DNA from: an uncultured Selenomonadaceae bacterium
GTDB taxonomy: Bacteria > Bacillota > Negativicutes > Selenomonadales > Selenomonadaceae
Direction of reading: 5' to 3'
Assembly: GCA_905236665.1 (NCBI GenBank)
Contig: CAJONF010000125.1
Span: forward strand, 1 to 5,298
DNA: 5,298 bases
Shown: one piece after another, positions 1 to 5,298 of the stretch
How the letters are laid out: each line of letters opens with the position of its first letter
How positions within the stretch are numbered: position 1 is the first letter of the stretch
Translations under genes and position numbers: made by a program
The notes under the pieces: model-generated
Told to the model about the DNA's origin: nothing
Seen by the model: the letters and a program-made list of their open reading frames with translations, nothing else
The model's database searches: none

Positions 1-960
1 TGCGTCAAGAATTTTTGCCGCCTCGGTGATATCCATTGCGTCATCAGTAGAAACGCGCCACGGTAAATCCAACAGCCAATCAATATACGTGCGAATGACA
101 TTGCCTTCAGACGCCATGGAAGGGATACGCTCCAGCCGCTTAAGTTCCTTTTCAATAATCTCTTTTACTTCGTCGGGATAATCGCCTTCCTCTAACTTTT
201 TACGATAGCCGGACGCTTCCTCCTCAACGTCTTCTTCTTCGCCAAGTTCTTTATGAATCGCCTTTAATTGTTCGCGCAGGTAATGATCTTTTTGCAACTT
301 TTCAATTTGGTTGCGAACGCGCTTGCTGATTTGAGACTCCATTTGCAAAACTTCAAGTTCGCGTGCCAAAATGACATAAAGTTTTTCAAGCCGCTCCTCA
401 ACTTTTAAACAATTCAAAATCTCTTGCTTAGCGTCAAGTTTTAAATTTAAGTGGCTGGCAATCAAATCAGCCAATCGCCCGAAGTCCTCAAGGATTGTCA
501 CGGCAACAAAAGTTTCGGAAGGGATACGCTTGCTAAGCTTGACCCATTCTTCAAACTGGTGAACGACGCCGCGGACAAGAGCTTCCGTTTCCATTGTATC
601 TTCCCAAGTGTCCTCGTGAACTTCGACGCTGACTTCGATATAATTTCCCTTTTCGCTGTTGTGATAATCCGACATGACGCCGCGATTCATACCCTCTACC
701 AACACGCGAACATTTCCGTCCGGCAATTTGATTATCTGGCGAATTTCAGAAACTGTACCGACTTCGTAAAGATCTTCTTCTTCTGGCGAATCGTCATCGG
801 TGTCCATTTGTGCTACCAGGAAAATCTGCCGATTTGTAACCATTGCCGCCTCAAGTGCATTGACCGAAGTATCGCGCCCAATGTCCAGATGCATTATCAT
901 GTTGGGGAAGACTACAATCCCCCTCAGCGGCACGAGCGGCAAAGTAACTTTTTCAGCCAT
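1..960 (-). CDS. lon: ATP-dependent protease Lon, N-terminal 320 residues (3' part beyond the window)
   Basis: Lon is a cytoplasmic homo-oligomeric AAA+ serine protease that degrades misfolded and some regulatory proteins. The frame is open from the ATG at 960 to the window edge, giving 320 residues of a family usually near 770-800. Residues 6-19 (TLPLVPLRGIVVFP) are the classic Lon start. Residues 1 to about 200 form the substrate-binding N domain. A charged helical, probably coiled-coil stretch follows, with YLREQLKAIHKELG at 227-240. Residues 273-301 (LKRLERIPSMASEGN, then YIDWLLDLPW) are the conserved lead-in to the ATPase. The Walker motifs and the Ser-Lys protease dyad lie outside the window. 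Residues 241-249 are almost all acidic, in a linker that varies between species. The start is fixed by a strong GGGGAGGT site 7 bases upstream. The gene begins 22 bases after the clpX stop, so co-transcription with clpX is likely. The identification is secure; whether the gene is intact beyond the edge cannot be seen. Confidence 0.96.
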   Translation of the reverse strand, partial: MAEKVTLPLVPLRGIVVFPNMIMHLDIGRDTSVNALEAAMVTNRQIFLVAQMDTDDDSPEEEDLYEVGTVSEIRQIIKLPDGNVRVLVEGMNRGVMSDYHNSEKGNYIEVSVEVHEDTWEDTMETEALVRGVVHQFEEWVKLSKRIPSETFVAVTILEDFGRLADLIASHLNLKLDAKQEILNCLKVEERLEKLYVILARELEVLQMESQISKRVRNQIEKLQKDHYLREQLKAIHKELGEEEDVEEEASGYRKKLEEGDYPDEVKEIIEKELKRLERIPSMASEGNVIRTYIDWLLDLPWRVSTDDAMDITEAAKILDA

Positions 961-967
961 GCAAATT

Positions 968-975
968 ACCTCCCC
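968..975 (-). promoter_or_regulatory. Ribosome binding site of lon
   Basis: The minus strand reads GGGGAGGT, ending 7 bases before the lon ATG. This is close to ideal in both match and spacing. It lies within the 22-base clpX-lon gap and supports the ATG at 960 as the start. Confidence 0.85.
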
Positions 976-982
976 AAAAAAT

Positions 983-2236
983 TTATCCGTTAGCTGACTT
1001 CCTTGTTCGTTTCTGGCTAACTTTAACCTTAGGTTCTTGATTAAACAAAACATCTTCCCTAGTTACGGTGCAAACTGTGTTGCCGCCGACGCTTGGCACC
1101 TCAAACATAACATTTCGCATAATTCGTTCCAAAATTGAACGCAGTCCGCGTGCACCGGTCTTGCGCTGAATTGCTTCCTTGGCGATAAGTCTAAGCGCAT
1201 CGTCTTCAAAATTTAATTTCGCGCCGTCCATCTGCATGAGCTTTTGATATTGTTTGACCAACGCATTTTTCGGCTTTGTTAAAATGTCAACAAGCGCATC
1301 TTCATCTAAAGCGTCCAATGTCACAATTATCGGCAGACGTCCGACAAATTCGGGGATAAGCCCCGCCTCTATCAAATCGTCCGGCAAAACTTCTTTCAGC
1401 GTCTGCCCAATGTCTTTTTCTTCTTTAGCAACGACTTTTGCGCCAAAACCCATTTGACTGCCACGCGTGCGTTTTTCTATTATCTGGTCTAAGTCATTGA
1501 ACGCGCCGCCACAGATAAATAAAATATTTTTCGTGTTGACGGTGATATTTTCCGGCGGCATTTGCGTATGACGGTTCGGCATTTGGATATTTACGCTGGT
1601 TCCTTCCAAAATTTTCAGCAGAGCCTGTTGAACGCCTTCGCCGGAAATATCGCGGTACATACCAGGCTTGCGAGCTATCTTGTCTATCTCGTCGATATAA
1701 ACTATCCCGCGCTCCACTTTATACATATCGCCGCCCGCCGCGTTCGTCAGAGCAAGCAAAATATCTTCTACATCTTCTCCGACGTAACCAGCTTCCGTCA
1801 ATGCATTTGCGTCAACGATTGTGAGCGGAACTTTCAAAAATTTTGCCAGCGTCTGCGCCAAAAGGGTTTTGCCGCTACCGGTGGGACCAATCATTAAAAT
1901 ATTTGACTTTTGCAGTTGCAAGCCGTCTTTGTTGGCGGAATGATAGCCAGCGCGTTTATAGTGGTTGTACACGGCAACAGAAATAGTTTTTTTAGCCTCC
2001 GCCTGTCCTATAACGTATTCATCGAGCGTCGCGCAAATTTCTTTTGGCTTGGGCAGATTGTCCGCGTTGAGAATTTCGCCGTCTTCTTCTTCTTCGCGCT
2101 GTAAAATATCTTTGCAAATTTCTATACAACCGTCGCATATGTAAGCATTTTCACCCGCGATTAATTTTCTAACGACGTGTTCAGATTTGCCGCAAAAAGA
2201 ACATTTAAATTCCTCACGCTCTTTTAACGCTTTCAA
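983..2236 (-). CDS. clpX: ClpX, AAA+ unfoldase subunit of ClpXP protease (TTG start)
   Basis: ClpX is a hexameric ATPase that recognises tagged or misfolded proteins in the cytoplasm, unfolds them and threads them into ClpP. The 417 residues match the usual length. The zinc-binding domain has Cys12, 15, 34 and 37. The AAA+ module shows Walker A GPTGSGKT (117-124), pore-1 loop GYVGED (150-155), Walker B IVYIDE (178-183), sensor-1 region ILFICGGAF (238-246), the ClpP-docking loop as MGF (262-264, usually IGF or LGF), arginine-finger segment PEFVGRLP (Arg300) and sensor 2 GARGLR (Arg363). Two oddities stand out: the segment at about 212-236 lacks the usual GGRKHP motif, and the pore-2 loop after IARK is about three residues short. 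The C-terminal tail is basic. The start is TTG: an in-frame TAA lies two codons upstream, and no other start precedes the zinc finger. It sits 60 bases after clpP and 22 before lon. Confidence 0.97.
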   Translation of the reverse strand: MKALKEREEFKCSFCGKSEHVVRKLIAGENAYICDGCIEICKDILQREEEEDGEILNADNLPKPKEICATLDEYVIGQAEAKKTISVAVYNHYKRAGYHSANKDGLQLQKSNILMIGPTGSGKTLLAQTLAKFLKVPLTIVDANALTEAGYVGEDVEDILLALTNAAGGDMYKVERGIVYIDEIDKIARKPGMYRDISGEGVQQALLKILEGTSVNIQMPNRHTQMPPENITVNTKNILFICGGAFNDLDQIIEKRTRGSQMGFGAKVVAKEEKDIGQTLKEVLPDDLIEAGLIPEFVGRLPIIVTLDALDEDALVDILTKPKNALVKQYQKLMQMDGAKLNFEDDALRLIAKEAIQRKTGARGLRSILERIMRNVMFEVPSVGGNTVCTVTREDVLFNQEPKVKVSQKRTRKSANG

Positions 2237-2247
2237 CTCTTATTCAA

Positions 2248-2253
2248 CCCCCT
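2248..2253 (-). promoter_or_regulatory. Ribosome binding site of clpX, long spacing to a TTG start
   Basis: The minus strand reads AGGGGG, which pairs with the anti-Shine-Dalgarno core if one G-U wobble is allowed. It lies 11 bases before the TTG at 2236, longer than the common 5-9. Together with the TTG this suggests modest initiation. It is the only purine-rich site near the start. Confidence 0.6.
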
Positions 2254-2296
2254 AAAACAATGCGCCATACGTAATTTTTAACGATTTTGGTTTCAA

Positions 2297-2896
2297 TTAC
2301 TCATTGCTTTTTATCGGGCGGCTGATAACGTCGTCAATCAAGCCATAAGCCTTGGCGTCGTCTGCAGTCATGAAGTTATCGCGCTCGGTATCCGCCATAA
2401 CTTTTTCACGCGGCTGACCGGTATGACGGCAGAGAATTTCATTACCGACTTCGCGCAGTCTCAAAATTTCCCGCGCTTGAATTTGAATATCCGTCGATTG
2501 ACCACTTGCTCCACCCAAAGGTTGATGAATCATAATCCGAGCCAGCGGCAATGCAAAACGTTTACCCTTCGCGCCCGCAGTCAAAAGCAAACTGCCCATG
2601 CTAGCCGCCTGTCCTATGCAAATCGTCGAGACATCGGGTTTAATGTATTGCATCGTGTCATAAATTGCTAAACCAGCTGTGACAACGCCGCCCGGGCTGT
2701 TAATATAAAGGTGAATATCTTTATCGGGGTCTTCGGATTCAAGGAAAAGCATTTGCGCAACGACGGAATTTGCAACGTCATCATTTATCGGACCGCCTAG
2801 AAAAACGATTCTGTCTTTTAGCAGGCGGGAATAAATATCGTAAGCGCGCTCGCCATAACTTGTCTTTTCGATAACCATCGGCACATAGTAAGCCAT
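2297..2896 (-). CDS. clpP: ClpP, serine peptidase subunit of ClpXP/ClpAP-type proteases
   Basis: ClpP forms a barrel of two heptamers that cuts polypeptides fed in by ClpX or another Clp ATPase. The 199 residues are a normal length. The triad is Ser99 in GQAASMGS, His124 in MIHQP and Asp173 in DTERDNFM. The oxyanion/substrate strand is seen in INSPGGVVTAG (65-75). Residues 5-10 (VPMVIE) align with the start of mature ClpP, so there is almost no propeptide. The axial segment reads KTSYGERAYDIYS, with Tyr14 where Arg is usual before GER; the Glu-Arg of that segment (16-17) is kept. The start is ATG with a GAGGTG site 6 bases upstream. A hairpin separates it from tig, and clpX follows after 60 bases, so peptidase and ATPase are probably made from one message. 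All catalytic residues are present and activity is expected. Confidence 0.98.
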   Translation of the reverse strand: MAYYVPMVIEKTSYGERAYDIYSRLLKDRIVFLGGPINDDVANSVVAQMLFLESEDPDKDIHLYINSPGGVVTAGLAIYDTMQYIKPDVSTICIGQAASMGSLLLTAGAKGKRFALPLARIMIHQPLGGASGQSTDIQIQAREILRLREVGNEILCRHTGQPREKVMADTERDNFMTADDAKAYGLIDDVISRPIKSNE

Positions 2897-2902
2897 AATC
2901 TA

Positions 2903-2908
2903 CACCTC
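2903..2908 (-). promoter_or_regulatory. Ribosome binding site of clpP
   Basis: The minus strand reads GAGGTG, 6 bases before the ATG at 2896. It follows directly after an A/U-rich run downstream of the tig-clpP hairpin. Good match and spacing support the chosen start. Confidence 0.8.
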
Positions 2909-2958
2909 AAAAAATTTTTCAAAAAAGGGCGGGAAAGTTTCAATCTTCACGCCCTTTT
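2909..2958 (-). terminator. Hairpin with U runs between tig and clpP: intrinsic terminator or attenuator
   Basis: On the minus strand, AAAAGGGCG (2958-2950) pairs perfectly with CGCCCTTTT (2931-2923), a 9-bp stem. After one mismatch, four more pairs (GAAG with TTTC, including a G-U) can close around an 8-base loop. The descending arm runs into six consecutive U (2926-2921), and a second six-U run follows at 2914-2909. This has the form of a rho-independent terminator for tig. Only about a dozen bases separate its last U run from the clpP start, so clpP, clpX and lon must depend on read-through, on a promoter inside tig, or on RNA processing here. It could instead be a stability or processing hairpin. 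Read from the plus strand the trailing U run is only four bases, so minus-strand function is favoured. Confidence 0.65.
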
Positions 2959-2984
2959 AACAGTTAGAAATTTGGAATTAACAA

Positions 2985-4310
2985 TCACTCTTTAGTTTCT
3001 TCAACAGGAGTTTCAGCTTTTGTTCCCGCCATATTGTCGAAGATAAATTTCATTGCTTTGCGGCGGCGGATTGTATTTGCCACGTTGAAAAGTTGTCCGC
3101 TCTCCTGCAAATATTTCGCGATTTGTTTTGCCGGCGTACGGTACATTTGCGCCATCATTTCAATTTCAAAGTTAAGTTCGGCTTGTTCCACACCGATTTT
3201 TTCTGCCTCTGCTACACGCTCAAGCAGAATATCAGTTAAAACAGCCTTCTTGGCATTGTCGCGATATTCTTCGCGCATTTTATCCATATCCATGCCGGAA
3301 AAAGCCATGTACTGATCAAGTTTCATGCCGCTTGCTTGAAGTTGTGCGTCGAGTTCGTTAATCATCTGCGTCACGCGATTTTCAATCATGACGGGCGGCA
3401 AGTCAATCGTCATATTCTCAACAGCTTTATTGATAACCGCTTGTTGCTGAGCTTCAGTTGCGCGGCGTTCTGCGTTGGCTTCCATGTTCTTGCGAATGTT
3501 AGCTTTGTATTCGTCGACTGTCTGGAAGGTTGTAAACTTTTTAATAAATTCGTCGTTGAGTTCGGGAAGTTCGCGGTGTTTAATGCTGTTAATCTTGCAA
3601 GCAAATTCTGCGTCTCTGCCAGCAAGATCTTTAGCGTGATAATCATCTGGGAAAGTGACTTTAACGGTTAATTCTTCGCCGACCTTCGCGCCGATAAGCT
3701 GTTCTTCAAAGCCGCTGATAAATTTATGCGAACCGATTTCGAGCGGCTGATCTTTTGCTTCGCCACCAGCAAATTTTTCACCGTCAACAGTTCCGGTGTA
3801 GTCAAGCGTAATAAAGTCGCCGTCAACAATGGCATCATCTTCCGCCGCGTCGATTAAATTCGCGTGATGAGTGCGCATTTGTTCAATCTGCTTGTCAACC
3901 TCTTCATCGCTCACAGGTTCAACAACTTTTTCTGCGTCGAGATTTTTATATTCACCGAGTGTGACTTGCGGGAAAGGAGTAAATGTCAGCGTGAAGATAA
4001 AATCTTCGCCTTCCTTGTTCGTGACAACATCGGCTTTGTTTTCTGTGACAGGCACCAAGTTTAAAATTTTTAGAGCCTCACGCGTCGATTTCTGAATAAG
4101 TTCGTTTGTTGCCTCGTCAATTAGCGCGTCCTTGCCAATATGCTGTTCCAAGACGGCAAATGGGATTTTACCTTTACGAAAGCCGCGAATGTTCACGCGT
4201 TCGCCGAGTTCTTTAGCCGCACGTTTAATTGCCTTAGAAAATTCCGGCGCGTCAACTGTAACTGTCAACTCAATATTATAATCGTCTATCTTTTTTTGGG
4301 TGAGTTTCAA
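2985..4310 (-). CDS. tig: Trigger factor, ribosome-associated chaperone and peptidyl-prolyl isomerase (TTG start)
   Basis: Trigger factor docks at the ribosomal exit tunnel, shields nascent chains and carries a peptidyl-prolyl cis-trans isomerase domain. The 441 residues are typical. The ribosome-binding domain is about 1-115, with the docking signature GFRKGKIP at 43-50. The FKBP-like isomerase domain is about 150-243, with GDFITLDYTG (164-173) and the segment PLEIGSHKFISGFEEQLIGA near 189-208. The helical C-terminal chaperone domain follows from about 250 and ends in an acidic, probably disordered tail (TPVEETKE). The start is TTG; it is supported by a near-perfect GAGGAGGT site 7 bases upstream and by alignment of residue 1 with the usual MK(V/L)T start. 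It lies 61 bases after gatA and 88 before clpP. Physical linkage of tig with clpP, clpX and lon is widespread in bacteria and fits a shared role in protein quality control. Confidence 0.97.
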   Translation of the reverse strand: MKLTQKKIDDYNIELTVTVDAPEFSKAIKRAAKELGERVNIRGFRKGKIPFAVLEQHIGKDALIDEATNELIQKSTREALKILNLVPVTENKADVVTNKEGEDFIFTLTFTPFPQVTLGEYKNLDAEKVVEPVSDEEVDKQIEQMRTHHANLIDAAEDDAIVDGDFITLDYTGTVDGEKFAGGEAKDQPLEIGSHKFISGFEEQLIGAKVGEELTVKVTFPDDYHAKDLAGRDAEFACKINSIKHRELPELNDEFIKKFTTFQTVDEYKANIRKNMEANAERRATEAQQQAVINKAVENMTIDLPPVMIENRVTQMINELDAQLQASGMKLDQYMAFSGMDMDKMREEYRDNAKKAVLTDILLERVAEAEKIGVEQAELNFEIEMMAQMYRTPAKQIAKYLQESGQLFNVANTIRRRKAMKFIFDNMAGTKAETPVEETKE

Positions 4311-4317
4311 AATTTTG

Positions 4318-4325
4318 ACCTCCTC
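4318..4325 (-). promoter_or_regulatory. Ribosome binding site of tig, deciding the TTG start
   Basis: The minus strand reads GAGGAGGT, ending 7 bases before the TTG at 4310. No ATG or GTG sits at a comparable distance in this frame, so this site fixes the TTG as the start. The strong site may offset the weaker codon. Confidence 0.85.
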
Positions 4326-4348
4326 GTTCTTTATGCAATACGTGGTTC

Positions 4349-4377
4349 ATACTATCATAACTTGCTTAAAATTACAA
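4349..4377 (-). promoter_or_regulatory. Weak candidate sigma-A promoter for tig
   Basis: On the minus strand, TTGTAA (4377-4372, 4 of 6 to consensus and containing the gatA stop codon) is followed after 17 bases by TAGTAT (4354-4349, 4 of 6). Transcription would start near 4340, giving a leader of about 30 bases before tig. Spacing is ideal but both boxes are poor, and in A/T-rich DNA such pairs arise by chance. An overlapping TATGAT (4359-4354) is a better -10 but has no -35 at the right distance. Confidence 0.25.
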
Positions 4378-5298
4378 GCTTTGCTCATAAGTGAACGCCG
4401 CCTTAATTATCGTTGCCTCGTCCAAAGCTTTGCCGATTAATTGAAAACCGATTGGCAAATTATTTTTCGTGAAGCCGCAGGGAATTGAAATGCCCGGCAA
4501 GCCCGCCAAGTTCAGCGGCACGGTACAAATATCCTGCAGGTACATTTTGAGCGGGTCGGAAACCATTTCGCCGATTTTAAACGCGGCAGTTGGGGCGGTC
4601 GGTGCAAGAATCAAATCCACGTTCTTAAATGCGTCGGTGAAATCTTTTTGAATCAGCGTGCGAACTTTCAAAGCCTTAAGATAATAAGCATCGTAGTAGC
4701 CCGCGCTTAAAGCATAGTTGCCAATCATAATGCGCCGCTTGACTTCCGCGCCAAATTTTTCCGTGCGAGTGTTCGTCATCATTTCCACAACGTCCGCGCC
4801 GTCAACGCGTGCTCCGTAACTTACACCGTCATAGCGTTCAAGATTTGTGGCGGCTTCGGCGGGCGCAATAAGATAATAAGTTGATATAGCGTAATCTGTG
4901 TGTGGCAAACTTATTTCTAAAATTTCCGCGCCGAGCTTTTCAAAAACTTTTGCGGCATTGCGGACGGCGGTTTCAATTTCAGAATCGATACCTTTGACAA
5001 AATATTCTTTAGGCAAACCGATTTTCAAGCCCTTAACGTCAGCGATTAAACTTTTTGTAAAGTCGGGAACGTCCGCGGCGGTCGAGGTCGAATCCATGTC
5101 ATCATGACCGGCAATAGCATTCAGAACAAGTGCGCAGTCTGTCACGTCGCGGGTTATCGGACCGATTTGGTCGAGGGACGACGCATAAGCAACCAATCCA
5201 TATCTTGACACGCGACCATAGGTCGGCTTGAGTCCAACGACGCCGCAAAAACTCGCCGGTTGACGGATTGAGCCGCCCGTATCCGAGCCGAGTGCGAA
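4372..5298 (-). CDS. gatA: Glu-tRNA(Gln)/Asp-tRNA(Asn) amidotransferase subunit A, C-terminal 308 residues (5' part beyond the window)
   Basis: GatA is the amidase subunit of GatCAB. It hydrolyses glutamine to ammonia, which GatB uses to convert Glu-tRNA(Gln) or Asp-tRNA(Asn) to the amide form. The frame is open from the window edge. The fragment begins in the amidase signature: GSDTGGSIRQPA, whose Ser (fragment residue 10, in GGSIR) is the expected nucleophile of the Ser-cisSer-Lys triad; the cis-Ser and Lys lie upstream, outside the window. GLKPTYGRVSRYG (22-34) and SSLDQIGPITRD (40-51) are strongly GatA-like and separate it from generic amidases. Later conserved blocks are YYLIAPAEA (about 141-149), FGAEVKRR (about 182-189), LAPTAPT and AGLPGISIPCG (about 265-275). 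It ends in AFTYEQSL, roughly ten residues shorter than many GatA tails. The apparent GTG at 5211 is internal, not a start. The next gene is tig, not gatB, so GatB must be encoded upstream or elsewhere. Confidence 0.96.
   Translation of the reverse strand, partial: FALGSDTGGSIRQPASFCGVVGLKPTYGRVSRYGLVAYASSLDQIGPITRDVTDCALVLNAIAGHDDMDSTSTAADVPDFTKSLIADVKGLKIGLPKEYFVKGIDSEIETAVRNAAKVFEKLGAEILEISLPHTDYAISTYYLIAPAEAATNLERYDGVSYGARVDGADVVEMMTNTRTEKFGAEVKRRIMIGNYALSAGYYDAYYLKALKVRTLIQKDFTDAFKNVDLILAPTAPTAAFKIGEMVSDPLKMYLQDICTVPLNLAGLPGISIPCGFTKNNLPIGFQLIGKALDEATIIKAAFTYEQSL

Noticed and set aside
451..993. A 180-codon open frame on the plus strand, opposite lon, running into the clpX stop region.
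   Set aside because: It lies wholly antisense to the well-conserved Lon N domain, has no recognisable domain, and its predicted product has the erratic composition of a shadow frame.
1560..1600. Possible pair of compensating frameshifts explaining the missing RKH motif in ClpX.
   Set aside because: The other two frames of this stretch were read and neither gives a GGRKHP-like sequence. The loop length is also unchanged, so true sequence divergence is the simpler reading.
1562..1897. Plus-strand open frames opposite clpX, and a similar one opposite tig (3336-3671).
   Set aside because: Both are antisense to strongly conserved coding sequence and show no family signature.
2233..2247. A tiny open frame TTG-AAT-AAG-AGT-TGA whose stop overlaps the clpX TTG, as a possible leader peptide with translational coupling.
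   Set aside because: Its start directly abuts the AGGGGG site, with no spacing for initiation.
2269..2296. Promoter in the clpP-clpX gap, from a good -35 match (TTGAAA) just after the clpP stop.
   Set aside because: No acceptable -10 lies 16-19 bases downstream; the best hexamer (TACGTA) matches the consensus at only two positions.
4307..4326. CtsR operator in front of tig.
   Set aside because: Only one heptad (GGTCAAA) is present, and it coincides with the Shine-Dalgarno sequence. The required tandem second heptad is absent.
4311..4377. Intrinsic terminator after gatA.
   Set aside because: Only a four-pair CTTG/CAAG stem with a ten-base loop can be drawn, and no U run follows it.
4372..5211. 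Treating the GTG at 5211 as the start of a short amidase gene.
   Set aside because: The frame stays open to the window edge and the 29 upstream codons encode the catalytic GatA signature, so the gene is simply cut by the window.

Overview
The window is an ordinary but tightly packed protein-quality-control locus. All five genes lie on the minus strand, so transcription runs from position 5298 towards position 1. In that order they are the 3' part of gatA (Glu/Asp-tRNA amidotransferase subunit A), tig (trigger factor), clpP (serine peptidase), clpX (AAA+ unfoldase) and the 5' part of lon (ATP-dependent protease). The two outer genes run off the window edges and the three inner ones are complete. 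There are no RNA genes, mobile elements, repeats or CRISPR arrays, and no gene-free stretch longer than about 90 bases.

The protein sequences, the mid-range base composition, the strong GGAGG-type ribosome binding sites, two TTG starts and the order tig-clpP-clpX-lon point to a bacterium. ClpX, GatA and Lon read like Bacillota proteins, possibly of the Negativicutes/Clostridia side. This placement is inference from remembered family sequences; no search was run.

The gaps are 61 bases (gatA-tig), 88 (tig-clpP), 60 (clpP-clpX) and 22 (clpX-lon). The tig-clpP gap holds a GC-rich hairpin followed by U runs on the transcribed strand. It looks like an intrinsic terminator or attenuator and leaves no room for a promoter before clpP. 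A weak candidate promoter overlaps the gatA stop codon upstream of tig.

The products cover successive stages in the life of a protein: GatA acts in making correctly charged Gln/Asn-tRNA, trigger factor receives the nascent chain at the ribosome exit tunnel, and ClpXP and Lon degrade failed or regulatory proteins.

No new system is evident. The most notable observations are in ClpX and ClpP. The ClpX loop that normally carries the Arg-Lys-His motif is replaced by an unrelated sequence of the same length. Its pore-2 loop is about three residues short. ClpP has Tyr where Arg is usual in its N-terminal axial segment. These are the parts that handle ssrA-type tags and the ClpX-ClpP pore interface, so they may have changed together.
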